Part shown: positions 6,544 through 14,926 of the stretch, one piece after another
Layout of the letters: every line of letters starts with the position of its first letter
Position numbering within the stretch: the first letter of the stretch is position 1
Source: a virus
Reading direction: 5' to 3' (one strand)
Length of the DNA stretch: 29,060 nt
Virus record (IMG/VR): IMGVR_UViG_3300000117_006915
Span: 1-29,060 of that record
The notes under the pieces: model-generated
What the model was told of the DNA's origin: nothing
The model's input: only the letters and a program-made list of their open reading frames with translations
The model's database searches: none
Program-made: the position numbers and the translations under genes

Positions 6544-8715
6544 ATGTGGCAATCTAATCAAGAAACAGCAAGATTATGTAGAGATCTAAATCATTTAATA
6601 CCAGATGATTTTTGCTTTCAAACATATATATCGTTAAATGCAGATCTACAAAAGAATGGTATTACTAATGAGCTAAAAGCTAAAGAACATTATTTATTGT
6701 TTGGGTTAAAAGAAAATAGACAATATAAAACAGTAGAGACTGTTGCGATAAAGTCTCAGCAAACATCTTTAAATAGAGCTGTAAACAAATGGCAAGCTAT
6801 TTGTAATAATACAAAAATTATTTTTAAAAAAACAAATAATCCTAAAGTTACGATAGTTATACCCAGCCATAATAAACCCTATTACACTTTAGCCTGCTTA
6901 GAGTCTTTACGTAAAACAGATATGATTAAGGACTGCGAAATTATTGTGGTCAACGATTGCTCTGCAGATAACACTATACAAGTTTTACAAGAATATGTGG
7001 AGGGTATAGTAGTAATTAATAATGAAACCAATCTTGGTTTTGTGGAATCTTGTAATGTTGGAGCAAATTTATCGAAGTCTCCATACATCATGTTTTTGAA
7101 TAATGATACCATAGCTTTAAAAAGAACAGTATCTGAATTATATAATATAATAAAAAAAGATGATATTGGAGCAGTTGGTGGTATGATTATCATGCCAAAC
7201 GGCCTTTTACAAGAAGCTGGTTGTATAGTATTTAAAGAAGGTTCTTGTTTTGGTTATGGTAGAAATGATGATCCTTTTAAAGCTGAATACAATTATTGTA
7301 GAGAAGTAGACTTTTGTTCTGGCGCGTTGTTGATGACTAAAAAAAATCTTTGGAAAGAAGCTAAAGGTTTTGATAGTAATTATAGTCCTGGTTATTATGA
7401 AGAAGTAGATTATTGTATGACTCTTAAGTTAATGGGTTATAAAATTATTTATCAGCCTCTATCTAAAATATATCATTTTGAATATAGTACATTTGCTAAT
7501 GAAGCTTTAAAAATTCAACAAGTAAATAGAGGTAAATTTTTTAATAAATGGAAAAAACTATTACAAACTTTCCCTTCAAGAAAAGATGACACATACAGGA
7601 TAAGATCTACGAATACAAACAAAAGACTTTTATATATTGAAGATATAGTACCAGATCCTAAAAAAGGACAAGGATACCCAAGATCATACGATATTTTAAA
7701 ATATATAGCATCTTTAGGCTTTCAAATAACAGCCTATACAACATGTCAAGAGACAGACACAGATGAACATTTATTATCAGAATTACAACAGTTAGGTATA
7801 GAGATAGTTAGAAATAATTTGGATTTTAAAAAGTTTATAACTAGCAGAAGAAATCTTTATGATATTGCTTTTATTAGTAGGCCCCATAATGCTGAAAAAC
7901 ATATGGAAGATATCAAGTCTAATAATAATGCTAAAATAATATATGACGCTGAAGCTATATATGCAAACAGAGAACTTTTACAGGCAGAAATTATTGAAGG
8001 AGCAAAACTATCCGATAAAGTTAAAGACAGACATAGAGCAAAAGAATTTGAAATAACTAAATCTGCCGATATAATATGTGTTGTTTCTGATTATGAAAAA
8101 AGTTTTTTTGATAAATATAAAGCTCCTCAAACTAAAATCTTAGGTTTCCAACACCCTGTTAAGTTTACAGACAAGTCTTATGATGACAGAAAAGATATTT
8201 TGTTTGTTGGGGCCATTGTAAACGAAAGTAAATATAATCCTAATTATGACTCTATCATGTATTTTATTAATAATATATGGCCCAAAGTATCTAGTAATTT
8301 AAAATGCAATTTGTTAGTGGTTGGCCATAATAAATCTCCCAACTTAAAACAATTAAATAACAACAATAATATTAGAGTTGTAGGGAGTGTAAAAAAATTA
8401 GATACTTACTATAATAACTGTAGGTTGTTTATTGGTCCAACAAGATTTGCAGCAGGAATACCACACAAAGTAACTAATGCTGCTGCTCATGGCTTACCTT
8501 CAGTGGTATCCCCACTGCTTGCAAAACAGTTAGGATGGTTAAATAATAAAGAATGTTTAGTTGGTGAAGATGACAATGATTTTGTGGACAAAATATGTGC
8601 AATGTATACTGATAAATATATTTGGTTAAATATTAGAAAAAATATGAAAACATATGTAAAAAACAAATTTAGTACAGAAACTTTCCATACTTGTTTAGAC
8701 GAAATTTTATTGTAA
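6544..8715 (+). CDS. Bifunctional glycosyltransferase: GT2-like plus GT4-like domains
   Basis: 723 residues in three parts. Residues about 20-60 form a short module ending HYLLFGLKENRQY, also present in the next gene. Residues about 95-330 are a GT-A (family 2) domain: VTIVIPSHNKPYYTLACLES, VVNDCSADNT, NETNLGFVESCNVG, the metal-binding LNNDT and, later, GYYEEVDYC (ED-type motif). Residues about 355-723 are a GT-B domain with IEDIVPDPKKGQGYPR and the terminal NNCRLFIGPTRFAAGIPHK...AHGLPSVVS. Two-domain enzymes of this kind build or extend glycans in sequence. It likely uses sugars from the adjacent Rml-type enzymes. Starts one base after the rmlC stop. Confidence 0.85.
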   Translation: MWQSNQETARLCRDLNHLIPDDFCFQTYISLNADLQKNGITNELKAKEHYLLFGLKENRQYKTVETVAIKSQQTSLNRAVNKWQAICNNTKIIFKKTNNPKVTIVIPSHNKPYYTLACLESLRKTDMIKDCEIIVVNDCSADNTIQVLQEYVEGIVVINNETNLGFVESCNVGANLSKSPYIMFLNNDTIALKRTVSELYNIIKKDDIGAVGGMIIMPNGLLQEAGCIVFKEGSCFGYGRNDDPFKAEYNYCREVDFCSGALLMTKKNLWKEAKGFDSNYSPGYYEEVDYCMTLKLMGYKIIYQPLSKIYHFEYSTFANEALKIQQVNRGKFFNKWKKLLQTFPSRKDDTYRIRSTNTNKRLLYIEDIVPDPKKGQGYPRSYDILKYIASLGFQITAYTTCQETDTDEHLLSELQQLGIEIVRNNLDFKKFITSRRNLYDIAFISRPHNAEKHMEDIKSNNNAKIIYDAEAIYANRELLQAEIIEGAKLSDKVKDRHRAKEFEITKSADIICVVSDYEKSFFDKYKAPQTKILGFQHPVKFTDKSYDDRKDILFVGAIVNESKYNPNYDSIMYFINNIWPKVSSNLKCNLLVVGHNKSPNLKQLNNNNNIRVVGSVKKLDTYYNNCRLFIGPTRFAAGIPHKVTNAAAHGLPSVVSPLLAKQLGWLNNKECLVGEDDNDFVDKICAMYTDKYIWLNIRKNMKTYVKNKFSTETFHTCLDEILL

Positions 8716-8716
8716 T

Positions 8717-9751
8717 ATGACACAAGAGCTTCCAAATAATTTTGAATGGAAACAATACTTATTTCATAATTATGATTTGGTATCTGCTGGTATAAATAAT
8801 CAGGAGGATGCAGAAAAACATTATTTACAATATGGCAAAGATGAAGCAAGAGATTATCGAGCTACGCCACTTTGTGCTATGGCGATAGATAAATTAGTCG
8901 ATAGCGATATTGAATTAACAAAATTTAATAACTCTTTAGAAGCTGTTGTTCTCTTGTTAACAGGTAAAGAAATAGAGAATGGCTTGTACTCTAGGTTTTG
9001 TACAGAATTAGAAACACATACAGATCCTGTAGATTTAGACTTTGTCATTATTACAAAACAAAACCTTAAACAGGCTATAGATGTTGAATTGTTTCAAAAG
9101 TTATTTAATTCTGTTACTATTATATGTATCGACATACCTAAAGAATACGATATATATTATAATAAAGACAGCGGAAAAGAATACGCAACAATCCCAGATT
9201 ATGGTTACTATTCTGGTCCTAACTATACATTTTATAAATCTTTCGATTGGTTGCAAAAGTATAACACTTGTTTATTTTTAGAATGTGATTGTTATTTTGG
9301 TAACGATTGGGCTAATAAACTGAAAGGTTTTGTCAGATACAGTGGGGATTTTTGGATATGTGGATCTATATATGACGGAACAGAACAAAAGATAAAAGAT
9401 GTTGGCAACAAAAGGTTGACTGTGATGAACACACATATAAATGGAGGAACAGCATTATACGCTACCGGTAATAAAGAATTTATTAAGTTTTTACGCTTAT
9501 CAGAAAATTACCTAAAGTCATATGTGCAAGAGGTAAATCCAAAAGCAGCGTATGATTATTTTATAAAAGAATCTCTTGATTGTTTGTTCACATTATTTAT
9601 AGACCCAAACAATATAAAAGTAGCAAAGTTCATTAACAGAAAATATTTGGTTAACAATCTTATTCTAAATTATTCAGATAATGCAAGTAACAATATAGAA
9701 ATATCAGATATAAACAAAATATATGACTACGCAATTCTACATAAAAAATAA
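8717..9751 (+). CDS. Putative glycosyltransferase sharing an N-terminal module with the preceding enzyme
   Basis: 344 residues. The N-terminus (about residues 8-47) repeats the module of the upstream enzyme: F-x-W...Y...N-x-DL...GI...A-x-x-HYLQYGKDEARDY. The remainder contains CLFLECDCYFGNDW, a DxD-like acidic motif after a hydrophobic strand, and NGGTALYATG, typical of the late acceptor-side loop of GT-A enzymes. I cannot name the family. A role as a glycosyltransferase acting on the same acceptor as its neighbour is inferred from the shared module and from gene order, beginning one base after the upstream stop. Confidence 0.6.
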   Translation: MTQELPNNFEWKQYLFHNYDLVSAGINNQEDAEKHYLQYGKDEARDYRATPLCAMAIDKLVDSDIELTKFNNSLEAVVLLLTGKEIENGLYSRFCTELETHTDPVDLDFVIITKQNLKQAIDVELFQKLFNSVTIICIDIPKEYDIYYNKDSGKEYATIPDYGYYSGPNYTFYKSFDWLQKYNTCLFLECDCYFGNDWANKLKGFVRYSGDFWICGSIYDGTEQKIKDVGNKRLTVMNTHINGGTALYATGNKEFIKFLRLSENYLKSYVQEVNPKAAYDYFIKESLDCLFTLFIDPNNIKVAKFINRKYLVNNLILNYSDNASNNIEISDINKIYDYAILHKK

Positions 9752-9763
9752 TATTATTTGCTA

Positions 9764-9792
9764 TTGACATAATGCCTATTTTGACATATCAT
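9764..9792 (+). promoter_or_regulatory. Candidate sigma-70 promoter at the dCMP deaminase gene
   Basis: TTGACA (9764-9769, perfect -35) is followed after 17 bases by TATCAT (9787-9792, five of six -10 positions). Transcription would begin near 9799, which is the second ATG of the deaminase gene and the start that best fits the family. TTGACATA is also repeated at 9781-9788, 17 bases downstream of the first copy. Confidence 0.45.
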
Positions 9793-10266
9793 AGTAGTAT
9801 GAGACCCGACTGGAATAATTACTTTTTAGGCATCGCTAAGTTGATTTCTCAACGTAGCCACGACATACATACTCAACACGGCTGTGTCATTACAGATCAA
9901 CATAATAGAATATTAGGTGTGGGATACAATGGCTTTCCCAAGGGTATGGATGACTCTGCTTTGCCAAAAACAAGACCGGAAAAATATCATTGGATGATAC
10001 ATGCAGAAAGAAATGCATTATCTAATTGTGTAATCAGACCAGATAATGGAATAGCTTATGTAACAGGACAAAGCTGTAACGATTGTATAATGTCTTTATG
10101 GCAAGAAGGCATACAAAAAGTTGTGATGGCGGATTGTCATGGCACTCATCTATTTGATCAGTGTGAGAAAGAAAAATTCGACCTCTTCGTACACCAAACA
10201 AAAATAAGTATAGAAAAAGTTAAAACAGACTTTTCTTGGATCAAAAATTTAGCTGGTGTATTATAA
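9772..10266 (+). CDS. Deoxycytidylate (dCMP) deaminase
   Basis: 164 residues from ATG 9772, or 155 from ATG 9799. Zinc-dependent deaminase motifs are clear: MIHAERNAL (His ligand and catalytic Glu in HAE) and SCNDC (the two Cys ligands, with Ser in place of the more usual Pro). VGYNGFPKGMDD is the N-terminal substrate-binding signature of dCMP deaminases. The enzyme converts dCMP to dUMP, feeding dTTP synthesis. Family members usually begin near RPDWNNYF, which favours 9799 (MRPDW), but neither start has a recognisable ribosome binding site. A candidate promoter overlaps the 5' end. It starts a nucleotide-metabolism block with nrdJ. Confidence 0.88.
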   Translation: MPILTYHSSMRPDWNNYFLGIAKLISQRSHDIHTQHGCVITDQHNRILGVGYNGFPKGMDDSALPKTRPEKYHWMIHAERNALSNCVIRPDNGIAYVTGQSCNDCIMSLWQEGIQKVVMADCHGTHLFDQCEKEKFDLFVHQTKISIEKVKTDFSWIKNLAGVL

Positions 10267-10298
10267 AAATAACTTAACGTTTTAAATGTCTTTAGCCC

Positions 10299-10327
10299 TT
10301 GCAAAACTCTAACTCATGATTTATCAT
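10299..10327 (+). promoter_or_regulatory. Candidate sigma-70 promoter for the ribonucleotide reductase gene
   Basis: TTGCAA (10299-10304) and TATCAT (10322-10327) are separated by exactly 17 bases in the 121-base gap before nrdJ. The -10 is identical to that of the candidate at the deaminase gene. ATGATttATCAT (10316-10327), a short dyad, overlaps the -10 and could be an operator. AGCCCT (10294-10299) and AGGGCT (10353-10358) form a wider inverted pair around the site. Confidence 0.5.
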
Positions 10328-10376
10328 ATTTATGAAATGATCACTTCTTTCCAGGGCTCACTCAAGAATAATTTTT

Positions 10377-10382
10377 AAGGAG
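10377..10382 (+). promoter_or_regulatory. Strong ribosome binding site of nrdJ
   Basis: AAGGAG lies five bases upstream of ATG 10388, at the end of a roughly 50-base leader. It is one of two such strong sites in the window; the other precedes ssb. Most other genes rely on overlap or weak sites. Confidence 0.7.
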
Positions 10383-10387
10383 AAACG

Positions 10388-12586
10388 ATGTCGGCATTGA
10401 ATGAACTTCAGAACTATACCTTTGTTAGTAAGTATGCTCGCTGGATAGAAAGCGAAAATCGCAGAGAAACATGGAAAGAAGCCGTAGATCGCGTTAAGGA
10501 TATGATGCATACTCAATATGATGACAAATCCGTATCAGAAGATATAGATTGGGCATATGATTTGATGTTGAAAAAAAGAGTTTTAGGCAGCCAAAGAGCT
10601 TTACAGTTCGGCGGAGATCCCATTTTAAAACGTCACGCAAAAATATATAACTGCACAAGCTCATATTGTGATAGATTAAGATTCTTTCAAGAATGCTTTT
10701 GGCTATTGCTCTGCGGAAGCGGTACTGGATTTAGTGTACAAAAACACCATATCAATAAACTTCCTACCTTGTCACAAAATAAAAAAGATAAAAGGAAAGG
10801 TGTAAAATATAAGATAGAAGACAGTATTGAGGGGTGGGCCGATTCTTTAGGTGTATTATTGAGTTCATATTTTAATAAGCCTAGTGAATCTAGGTTCTCT
10901 GAACATAAAGATCAATACATTGTTTTTGACTATAGTAATATTAGAGAAAAGGGAGCCCAATTATCTTCTGGAGTAGGTAAAGCTCCTGGTTTTGAGCCAC
11001 TACAAAATGGTTTAGAAAAAATTAGAGAATTATTGGAGGCGTGCGTTGAGAGAAAACAGAAAAAACTCAGACCAATTGATGCTTATGATATTATTATGCA
11101 CTCAAGCGATGCTGTATTATCTGGTGGTGTTCGCAGAAGTGCGTCGTTAGCACTATTTAGTTCTGACGATGAAGAAATGGCTAAAGCTAAAACAGGCAAC
11201 TGGTATGTTGACAACCCTCAGCGTGCCAGAAGCAATAATTCAGCGCTACTACTAAAAGACAGCACAAGTTATGAGCATTTTGCAAAACTCATGGATTCTG
11301 TTAAAGAATTTGGTGAACCAGGTTTTATCTGGAGCGATTCTACCGAAATGACTTTTAATCCTTGTGTTGAAGTAGGTATGTGGCCAGTAGATGAAGCAAC
11401 TGGAAAATCAGGTTGGCAGGGATGTAATCTTTCTACTATCAATTGCTCCTCTGTAGTTGATGAAGAAGATTTTTATGAAAGATGTAAAGCTGCTGCAATC
11501 ATTGGTACGCTACAAGCAGGTTTTACAAATTTAGAATATTTGGGTAAAACAACCAATGCTATTTTTGAAAGAGAAGCTTTACTAGGCGTTTCCTTAACTG
11601 GTATCATGGAAAAACATGAATTAGTATTAACGGAAAAAGTTTTGAAAAAAGGAGCAAAAATTGCCGTAGATACCAATAAAGCTCTAGCTAAAAAAATACG
11701 CATTAATCAAGCAGCAAGAGTTACGTGCTTAAAGCCTGAAGGCACAAGCAGTAGTATGCTTGGTACAAGTTCTGGCATTCACCCACATCATGCCAAAAGA
11801 TATATTAGGCATGTACAAGCTAATGTGTTAGAGCCTCCTTACCAATATTTTAAAAGTTATAATCCACAAGCTTGTGAAAAATCTGCATGGTCTGCTAATG
11901 ATACAGACGAAGTTGTAAAGTTTCCTATAGAAGTACCCGATGGATCGAAATTAAAAAATCAACTACCAGCTGTAGAGATGCTAGGGGTTGTAAAAGATGC
12001 TCAAAGAAATTGGGTTCATTCTGGCAAAAATAGATCACTATGCACACAAGATTTCCTTAGTCATAATGTTAGCAATACTGTAACCGTGCAACCAGACGAA
12101 TGGGAAAATGTTACAAAATTTATTTATGATAACAGAAAGTTTTTTGCTGGTATTAGTCTGATACCTCAAAGTGGAGATAAAGATTACCCCCAAGCTCCAT
12201 TTACAACTGTTTACACTAGTAGAGAAATTGTAAAAGAGTATGGAGACGCCGGTTTGTGGTGCTCTGGATTAATTGAACTAGGTTTAAATGCTTTTGATAA
12301 TAGTTTATGGTCAGCATGTGACTATATTACATTATCTCAAGAAACAGATGAAGACAGTGAGGATAAAAAGTTATTTGCTGTTAAGATGCACCGATTTGCT
12401 AAAAAATATTTTGATGGAGATCTAAAAAGATTAACGTACTGCATGAAAGATGTTTATAATTGGAAGATATATAAAGACTTGTATGATAGTTTTGCTAAAG
12501 TTGACTATACACAACTTATGGAAACTGAGGATAATACTGTAGGAATAGAGGAAATTAGTTGTGCCGGTGGCGCTTGTCTAATTTAA
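10388..12586 (+). CDS. nrdJ: Adenosylcobalamin-dependent (class II) ribonucleoside-triphosphate reductase
   Basis: 732 residues, close to the monomeric Lactobacillus leichmannii-type enzyme. Active-site features: Cys89 in KIYNCTSS and Cys346 in QGCNLSTIN as the redox pair; Asn324, Cys326 (thiyl radical) and Glu328 in FNPCVE; and the C-terminal relay pair Cys725/Cys730 in SCAGGACLI. SGGVRRSASLALFSSDD is a conserved class II segment. It reduces NTPs to dNTPs and needs B12 but not oxygen, so the phage depends on host or environmental cobalamin. Its own promoter candidate and strong ribosome binding site suggest high, separately set expression. I see no B12 riboswitch in the short leader. Confidence 0.93.
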   Translation: MSALNELQNYTFVSKYARWIESENRRETWKEAVDRVKDMMHTQYDDKSVSEDIDWAYDLMLKKRVLGSQRALQFGGDPILKRHAKIYNCTSSYCDRLRFFQECFWLLLCGSGTGFSVQKHHINKLPTLSQNKKDKRKGVKYKIEDSIEGWADSLGVLLSSYFNKPSESRFSEHKDQYIVFDYSNIREKGAQLSSGVGKAPGFEPLQNGLEKIRELLEACVERKQKKLRPIDAYDIIMHSSDAVLSGGVRRSASLALFSSDDEEMAKAKTGNWYVDNPQRARSNNSALLLKDSTSYEHFAKLMDSVKEFGEPGFIWSDSTEMTFNPCVEVGMWPVDEATGKSGWQGCNLSTINCSSVVDEEDFYERCKAAAIIGTLQAGFTNLEYLGKTTNAIFEREALLGVSLTGIMEKHELVLTEKVLKKGAKIAVDTNKALAKKIRINQAARVTCLKPEGTSSSMLGTSSGIHPHHAKRYIRHVQANVLEPPYQYFKSYNPQACEKSAWSANDTDEVVKFPIEVPDGSKLKNQLPAVEMLGVVKDAQRNWVHSGKNRSLCTQDFLSHNVSNTVTVQPDEWENVTKFIYDNRKFFAGISLIPQSGDKDYPQAPFTTVYTSREIVKEYGDAGLWCSGLIELGLNAFDNSLWSACDYITLSQETDEDSEDKKLFAVKMHRFAKKYFDGDLKRLTYCMKDVYNWKIYKDLYDSFAKVDYTQLMETEDNTVGIEEISCAGGACLI

Positions 12587-12611
12587 TTCTAATCTTATAG
12601 AGGTAAAAATT

Positions 12612-13334
12612 TTGAGAAAAAGAAAAACTAAAAAACCTATTGATGCCACAAATAAGCTAAGACCTAACGAAGAAGAATCCAATATTATTGGTTTTAAAAA
12701 TAGGTTGAAGCCTAGAACCATAAATCAAAAAGACTATATTAGAACTGTAGCAGAAAATACTGTTACATTTTGTCAAGGCGTTCCAGGTAGCGGTAAAACG
12801 CATATAGCTATTGGAATGGCTTTAGAATATATTATTGATTTTAAGGTAGAAAAAATTGTTATAACTAGACCTGTAGTCGAAGCGGGAGAAAAACTAGGCT
12901 ACTTACCGGGTACAGCAGAAGAAAAACTACATCCTTATCTACTTCCTTTATTTGATGAAATTAATTATTTCTTACAAATGCAAAGTTATACAAAATTAAA
13001 AGTAGGTAGAAAAATTGAAGTTGTCCCTCTAGGGCTAATGAGAGGCAGAAGTTTTCATAACGCTTTTATTGTAGCTGATGAATGTCAAAATGCATCATAC
13101 GACCAACTAAAGATGCTTTTAACACGTATTGGTATGAATAGTAAAATGGTACTTACTGGGGATGTCGCACAATCTGATTTACAAAAACAGCAACAGGGTG
13201 GTTTTTTACAATTAATAAACCGTCTGCATGATATCAATGGAGTAGGCACCTGCAAGTTAGAAACTAGCGATATTGTTAGAAATCCAATTATAGCAGATAT
13301 AGTTCATAGATTAGATAATGATGAACAACCATAA
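12612..13334 (+). CDS. phoH: PhoH-like ATPase, TTG start
   Basis: 240 residues. Walker A is GVPGSGKT (residues 56-63) and Walker B is AFIVADECQN; VITRPVVEAGEKLGYLPG and MVLTGDVAQSD are PhoH signatures, the latter the sensor/motif III region. PhoH proteins are NTPases, often with predicted RNA helicase activity, and are widespread in marine and freshwater phages with unsettled function. A Lys/Arg-rich N-terminal stretch (RKRKTKKP) may bind nucleic acid. The start is TTG 12612, supported by AGAGGT at 12599-12604; no ATG is available before the conserved region. The 3' end overlaps the HNH gene by 17 bases. Confidence 0.9.
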   Translation: MRKRKTKKPIDATNKLRPNEEESNIIGFKNRLKPRTINQKDYIRTVAENTVTFCQGVPGSGKTHIAIGMALEYIIDFKVEKIVITRPVVEAGEKLGYLPGTAEEKLHPYLLPLFDEINYFLQMQSYTKLKVGRKIEVVPLGLMRGRSFHNAFIVADECQNASYDQLKMLLTRIGMNSKMVLTGDVAQSDLQKQQQGGFLQLINRLHDINGVGTCKLETSDIVRNPIIADIVHRLDNDEQP

Positions 13335-13893
13335 CAGAAAATGCTTAGTACTTAATTGTGATTTTACTCCAATGTGTATTATACATTGGAAAAAAGCTAT
13401 TGTGTGGCAACTTAAGTACTTGCATAATTTCACTGGTAGTATCCAGATATTAGAACAGTATAATGACAATATAATTTGTCCAAATAATAAGCTTATACCT
13501 GTACCTGCTGTTGCTAGAACCACAAGATATTTTAAATCATCTAGAATTAATGTTAAATTATCCCGCAAAAACTTATTTACTAGAGACAACAACAGTTGTC
13601 AATATTGTGGTAAAAAGCTATTAAGAAGCCAACTGACTTATGATCATATCATACCTAAATCTAGATTTAAAGACAATAAGATGTGTACTAGTTGGACTAA
13701 TGTAGTAACCGCTTGCAGAAAATGTAATACTAAAAAAGGTAATAAAACTCCACAAGAAGCAAATATGACACTTCTTTCTCAGCCTATTATCCCAAAATTT
13801 TCTCCAAAATACTTGCCTTGGTACCAAGAAGTGATTACTATAGATACAGAGTCCAAAGACATATGGGAAAAATACATCGGCAGCTTTATATAA
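13318..13893 (+). CDS. HNH endonuclease
   Basis: 191 residues. The HNH core spans about residues 92-150: CQYCGKKL, LTYDHIIPKSRF (D-H with catalytic His), SWTNVVTACRKCNTKKG and NKTPQEANM. Four Cys form the structural zinc site. The N-terminal 70 residues (LNCDFTPMCIIHWKKAIVW) match the extension of a common stand-alone HNH group found in bacteria and phages. It may act as a nicking or homing-type nuclease or in DNA processing; nothing shows it to be inside an intron, since neighbouring genes are intact. Overlaps the end of phoH by 17 bases and has two adjacent ATG codons (13318, 13321). Confidence 0.88.
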   Translation: MMNNHNRKCLVLNCDFTPMCIIHWKKAIVWQLKYLHNFTGSIQILEQYNDNIICPNNKLIPVPAVARTTRYFKSSRINVKLSRKNLFTRDNNSCQYCGKKLLRSQLTYDHIIPKSRFKDNKMCTSWTNVVTACRKCNTKKGNKTPQEANMTLLSQPIIPKFSPKYLPWYQEVITIDTESKDIWEKYIGSFI

Positions 13894-13894
13894 A

Positions 13895-14266
13895 ATGAAT
13901 AAATACTATACAATTTCTGGTTCGGAAGATTATGTTGATGAAGATAAATCTCCTAGATTAGAAACAGATAACACAGATACTTTGTATGCTAAAGCTATCT
14001 TGTCTAGAAAACCAAAACATATAGTTTCCAATACAAATCTAGGAGTTGATAATAACTCATATAAATTCTATATAGCGATTGACGCTAAAAGACAGGCATA
14101 TGATCCAACAAACAAAAATCAACCCACAGCTAATTTTATAGACAGAACTTGTAAATCAAAATATAGTTTTCTAGAAGTTAATTATTACATCTTTAATAAG
14201 TATTTAAAGTTTTTAACTAGTCAAAACTCTGCATGGATTAAAGAAATAAATAGGGATTTAGTATAG
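13895..14266 (+). CDS. Paralogue A of a duplicated phage protein, unknown function
   Basis: 123 residues. It shares a clear pattern with the gene at 14919-15293: YYTISGSEDYVDEDKSPR against FYTAIGQEDFLDDNNNPR, then N-x-DT-x-x-AK-x-I, a Y-DP-N segment in the middle, and a C-terminus of the type FNKYLKFLTSQNSAWIKEINRDL. No motif points to catalysis. The order of conserved blocks suggests a small beta-rich N-terminal part and a helical C-terminal part. It begins one base after the HNH stop. Confidence 0.6.
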   Translation: MNKYYTISGSEDYVDEDKSPRLETDNTDTLYAKAILSRKPKHIVSNTNLGVDNNSYKFYIAIDAKRQAYDPTNKNQPTANFIDRTCKSKYSFLEVNYYIFNKYLKFLTSQNSAWIKEINRDLV

Positions 14267-14267
14267 T

Positions 14268-14618
14268 ATGCCAGTTTATACTTTTCAGTGCTGTAAATGC
14301 AATCATGTATTTGAAATTTTTGCTAGTTATAGCAATTACGATAATTCTGCTAATCAATCAAAATGTCCTCAATGCAATAGCAAGAAAATAGAAAGATCTT
14401 ATAGTACAGATTTACAGAACATAACAGGTAGTGTGGTTAAGTCTGATGACCAAATAAAACTGGGAGATTTAGCAAATAGAAACAGGGATAGAATGAGTGA
14501 CGATCATAAAGCACATTTATATCATAAGCATAACGAATATAAAGATTCTGCGTTTCAAAAACCAATGCCAAATGGTTCTAAAAAAATTAGAAAAGGACCT
14601 AAAACTAAATGGACGTAA
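14268..14618 (+). CDS. FmdB-family zinc-ribbon protein
   Basis: 116 residues. The N-terminus MPVYTFQCCKCNHVFE followed by CPQCNSKKIERSYS is the FmdB-type zinc ribbon: two C-x2-C knuckles about 25 residues apart, preceded by P-x-Y-x-F-x-C. The rest is a charged, Lys-rich tail without known domain. FmdB proteins were named as putative regulators and are frequent in marine phages; their true role is not established. Flanked by the two paralogous genes (with one unknown gene between it and the second) and overlaps the next gene by 10 bases. Confidence 0.8.
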   Translation: MPVYTFQCCKCNHVFEIFASYSNYDNSANQSKCPQCNSKKIERSYSTDLQNITGSVVKSDDQIKLGDLANRNRDRMSDDHKAHLYHKHNEYKDSAFQKPMPNGSKKIRKGPKTKWT

Positions 14619-14926
14619 ATATAGAACAAAAGATAAAAGAAATTATGGAAGATCCGGAAAAAAGGTCTGAGTTTTTTCAATATGACGAATTAGATACTGC
14701 TCCGAGACAACTAACAGATGCAGCTCATGAAATAGTCTTTAGTGTAGAATCTAGTATTTTTGAACAGAATGAGAAGAAAGAAAACACAAAGCTAAAGAAA
14801 ATACATAAAACAAATTTTCATATGCCAGTACCAGAAAATGCTGATGCTATAGAGTATATGCAAATTTTTTTAAAACATTTCCAAGAATCTTTAGTAAATA
14901 CAGCAAAGGAACTCAAAGATGGATGA
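14609..14926 (+). CDS. Small acidic helical protein, unknown function
   Basis: 105 residues starting inside the end of the FmdB gene. Acidic first half with a likely helix (IEQKIKEIMEDPEKRSEFF), a Lys-rich middle (KKENTKLKKIHK), and a C-terminal helix. No recognised domain. The stop overlaps the start of the next gene by 8 bases, so expression is coupled to FmdB and the second paralogue. The three could work as one unit. Confidence 0.5.
   Translation: MDVNIEQKIKEIMEDPEKRSEFFQYDELDTAPRQLTDAAHEIVFSVESSIFEQNEKKENTKLKKIHKTNFHMPVPENADAIEYMQIFLKHFQESLVNTAKELKDG

Noticed and set aside
10267-10387. Cobalamin riboswitch ahead of the B12-dependent reductase
   Set aside because: The gap is only 121 bases, too short for a B12 riboswitch once the promoter is placed, and no B12-box sequence is visible.
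13318-13893. HNH gene as part of a group I intron or a homing insertion
   Set aside because: Neighbouring phoH and the following gene are intact and joined by normal overlaps, so nothing is interrupted.
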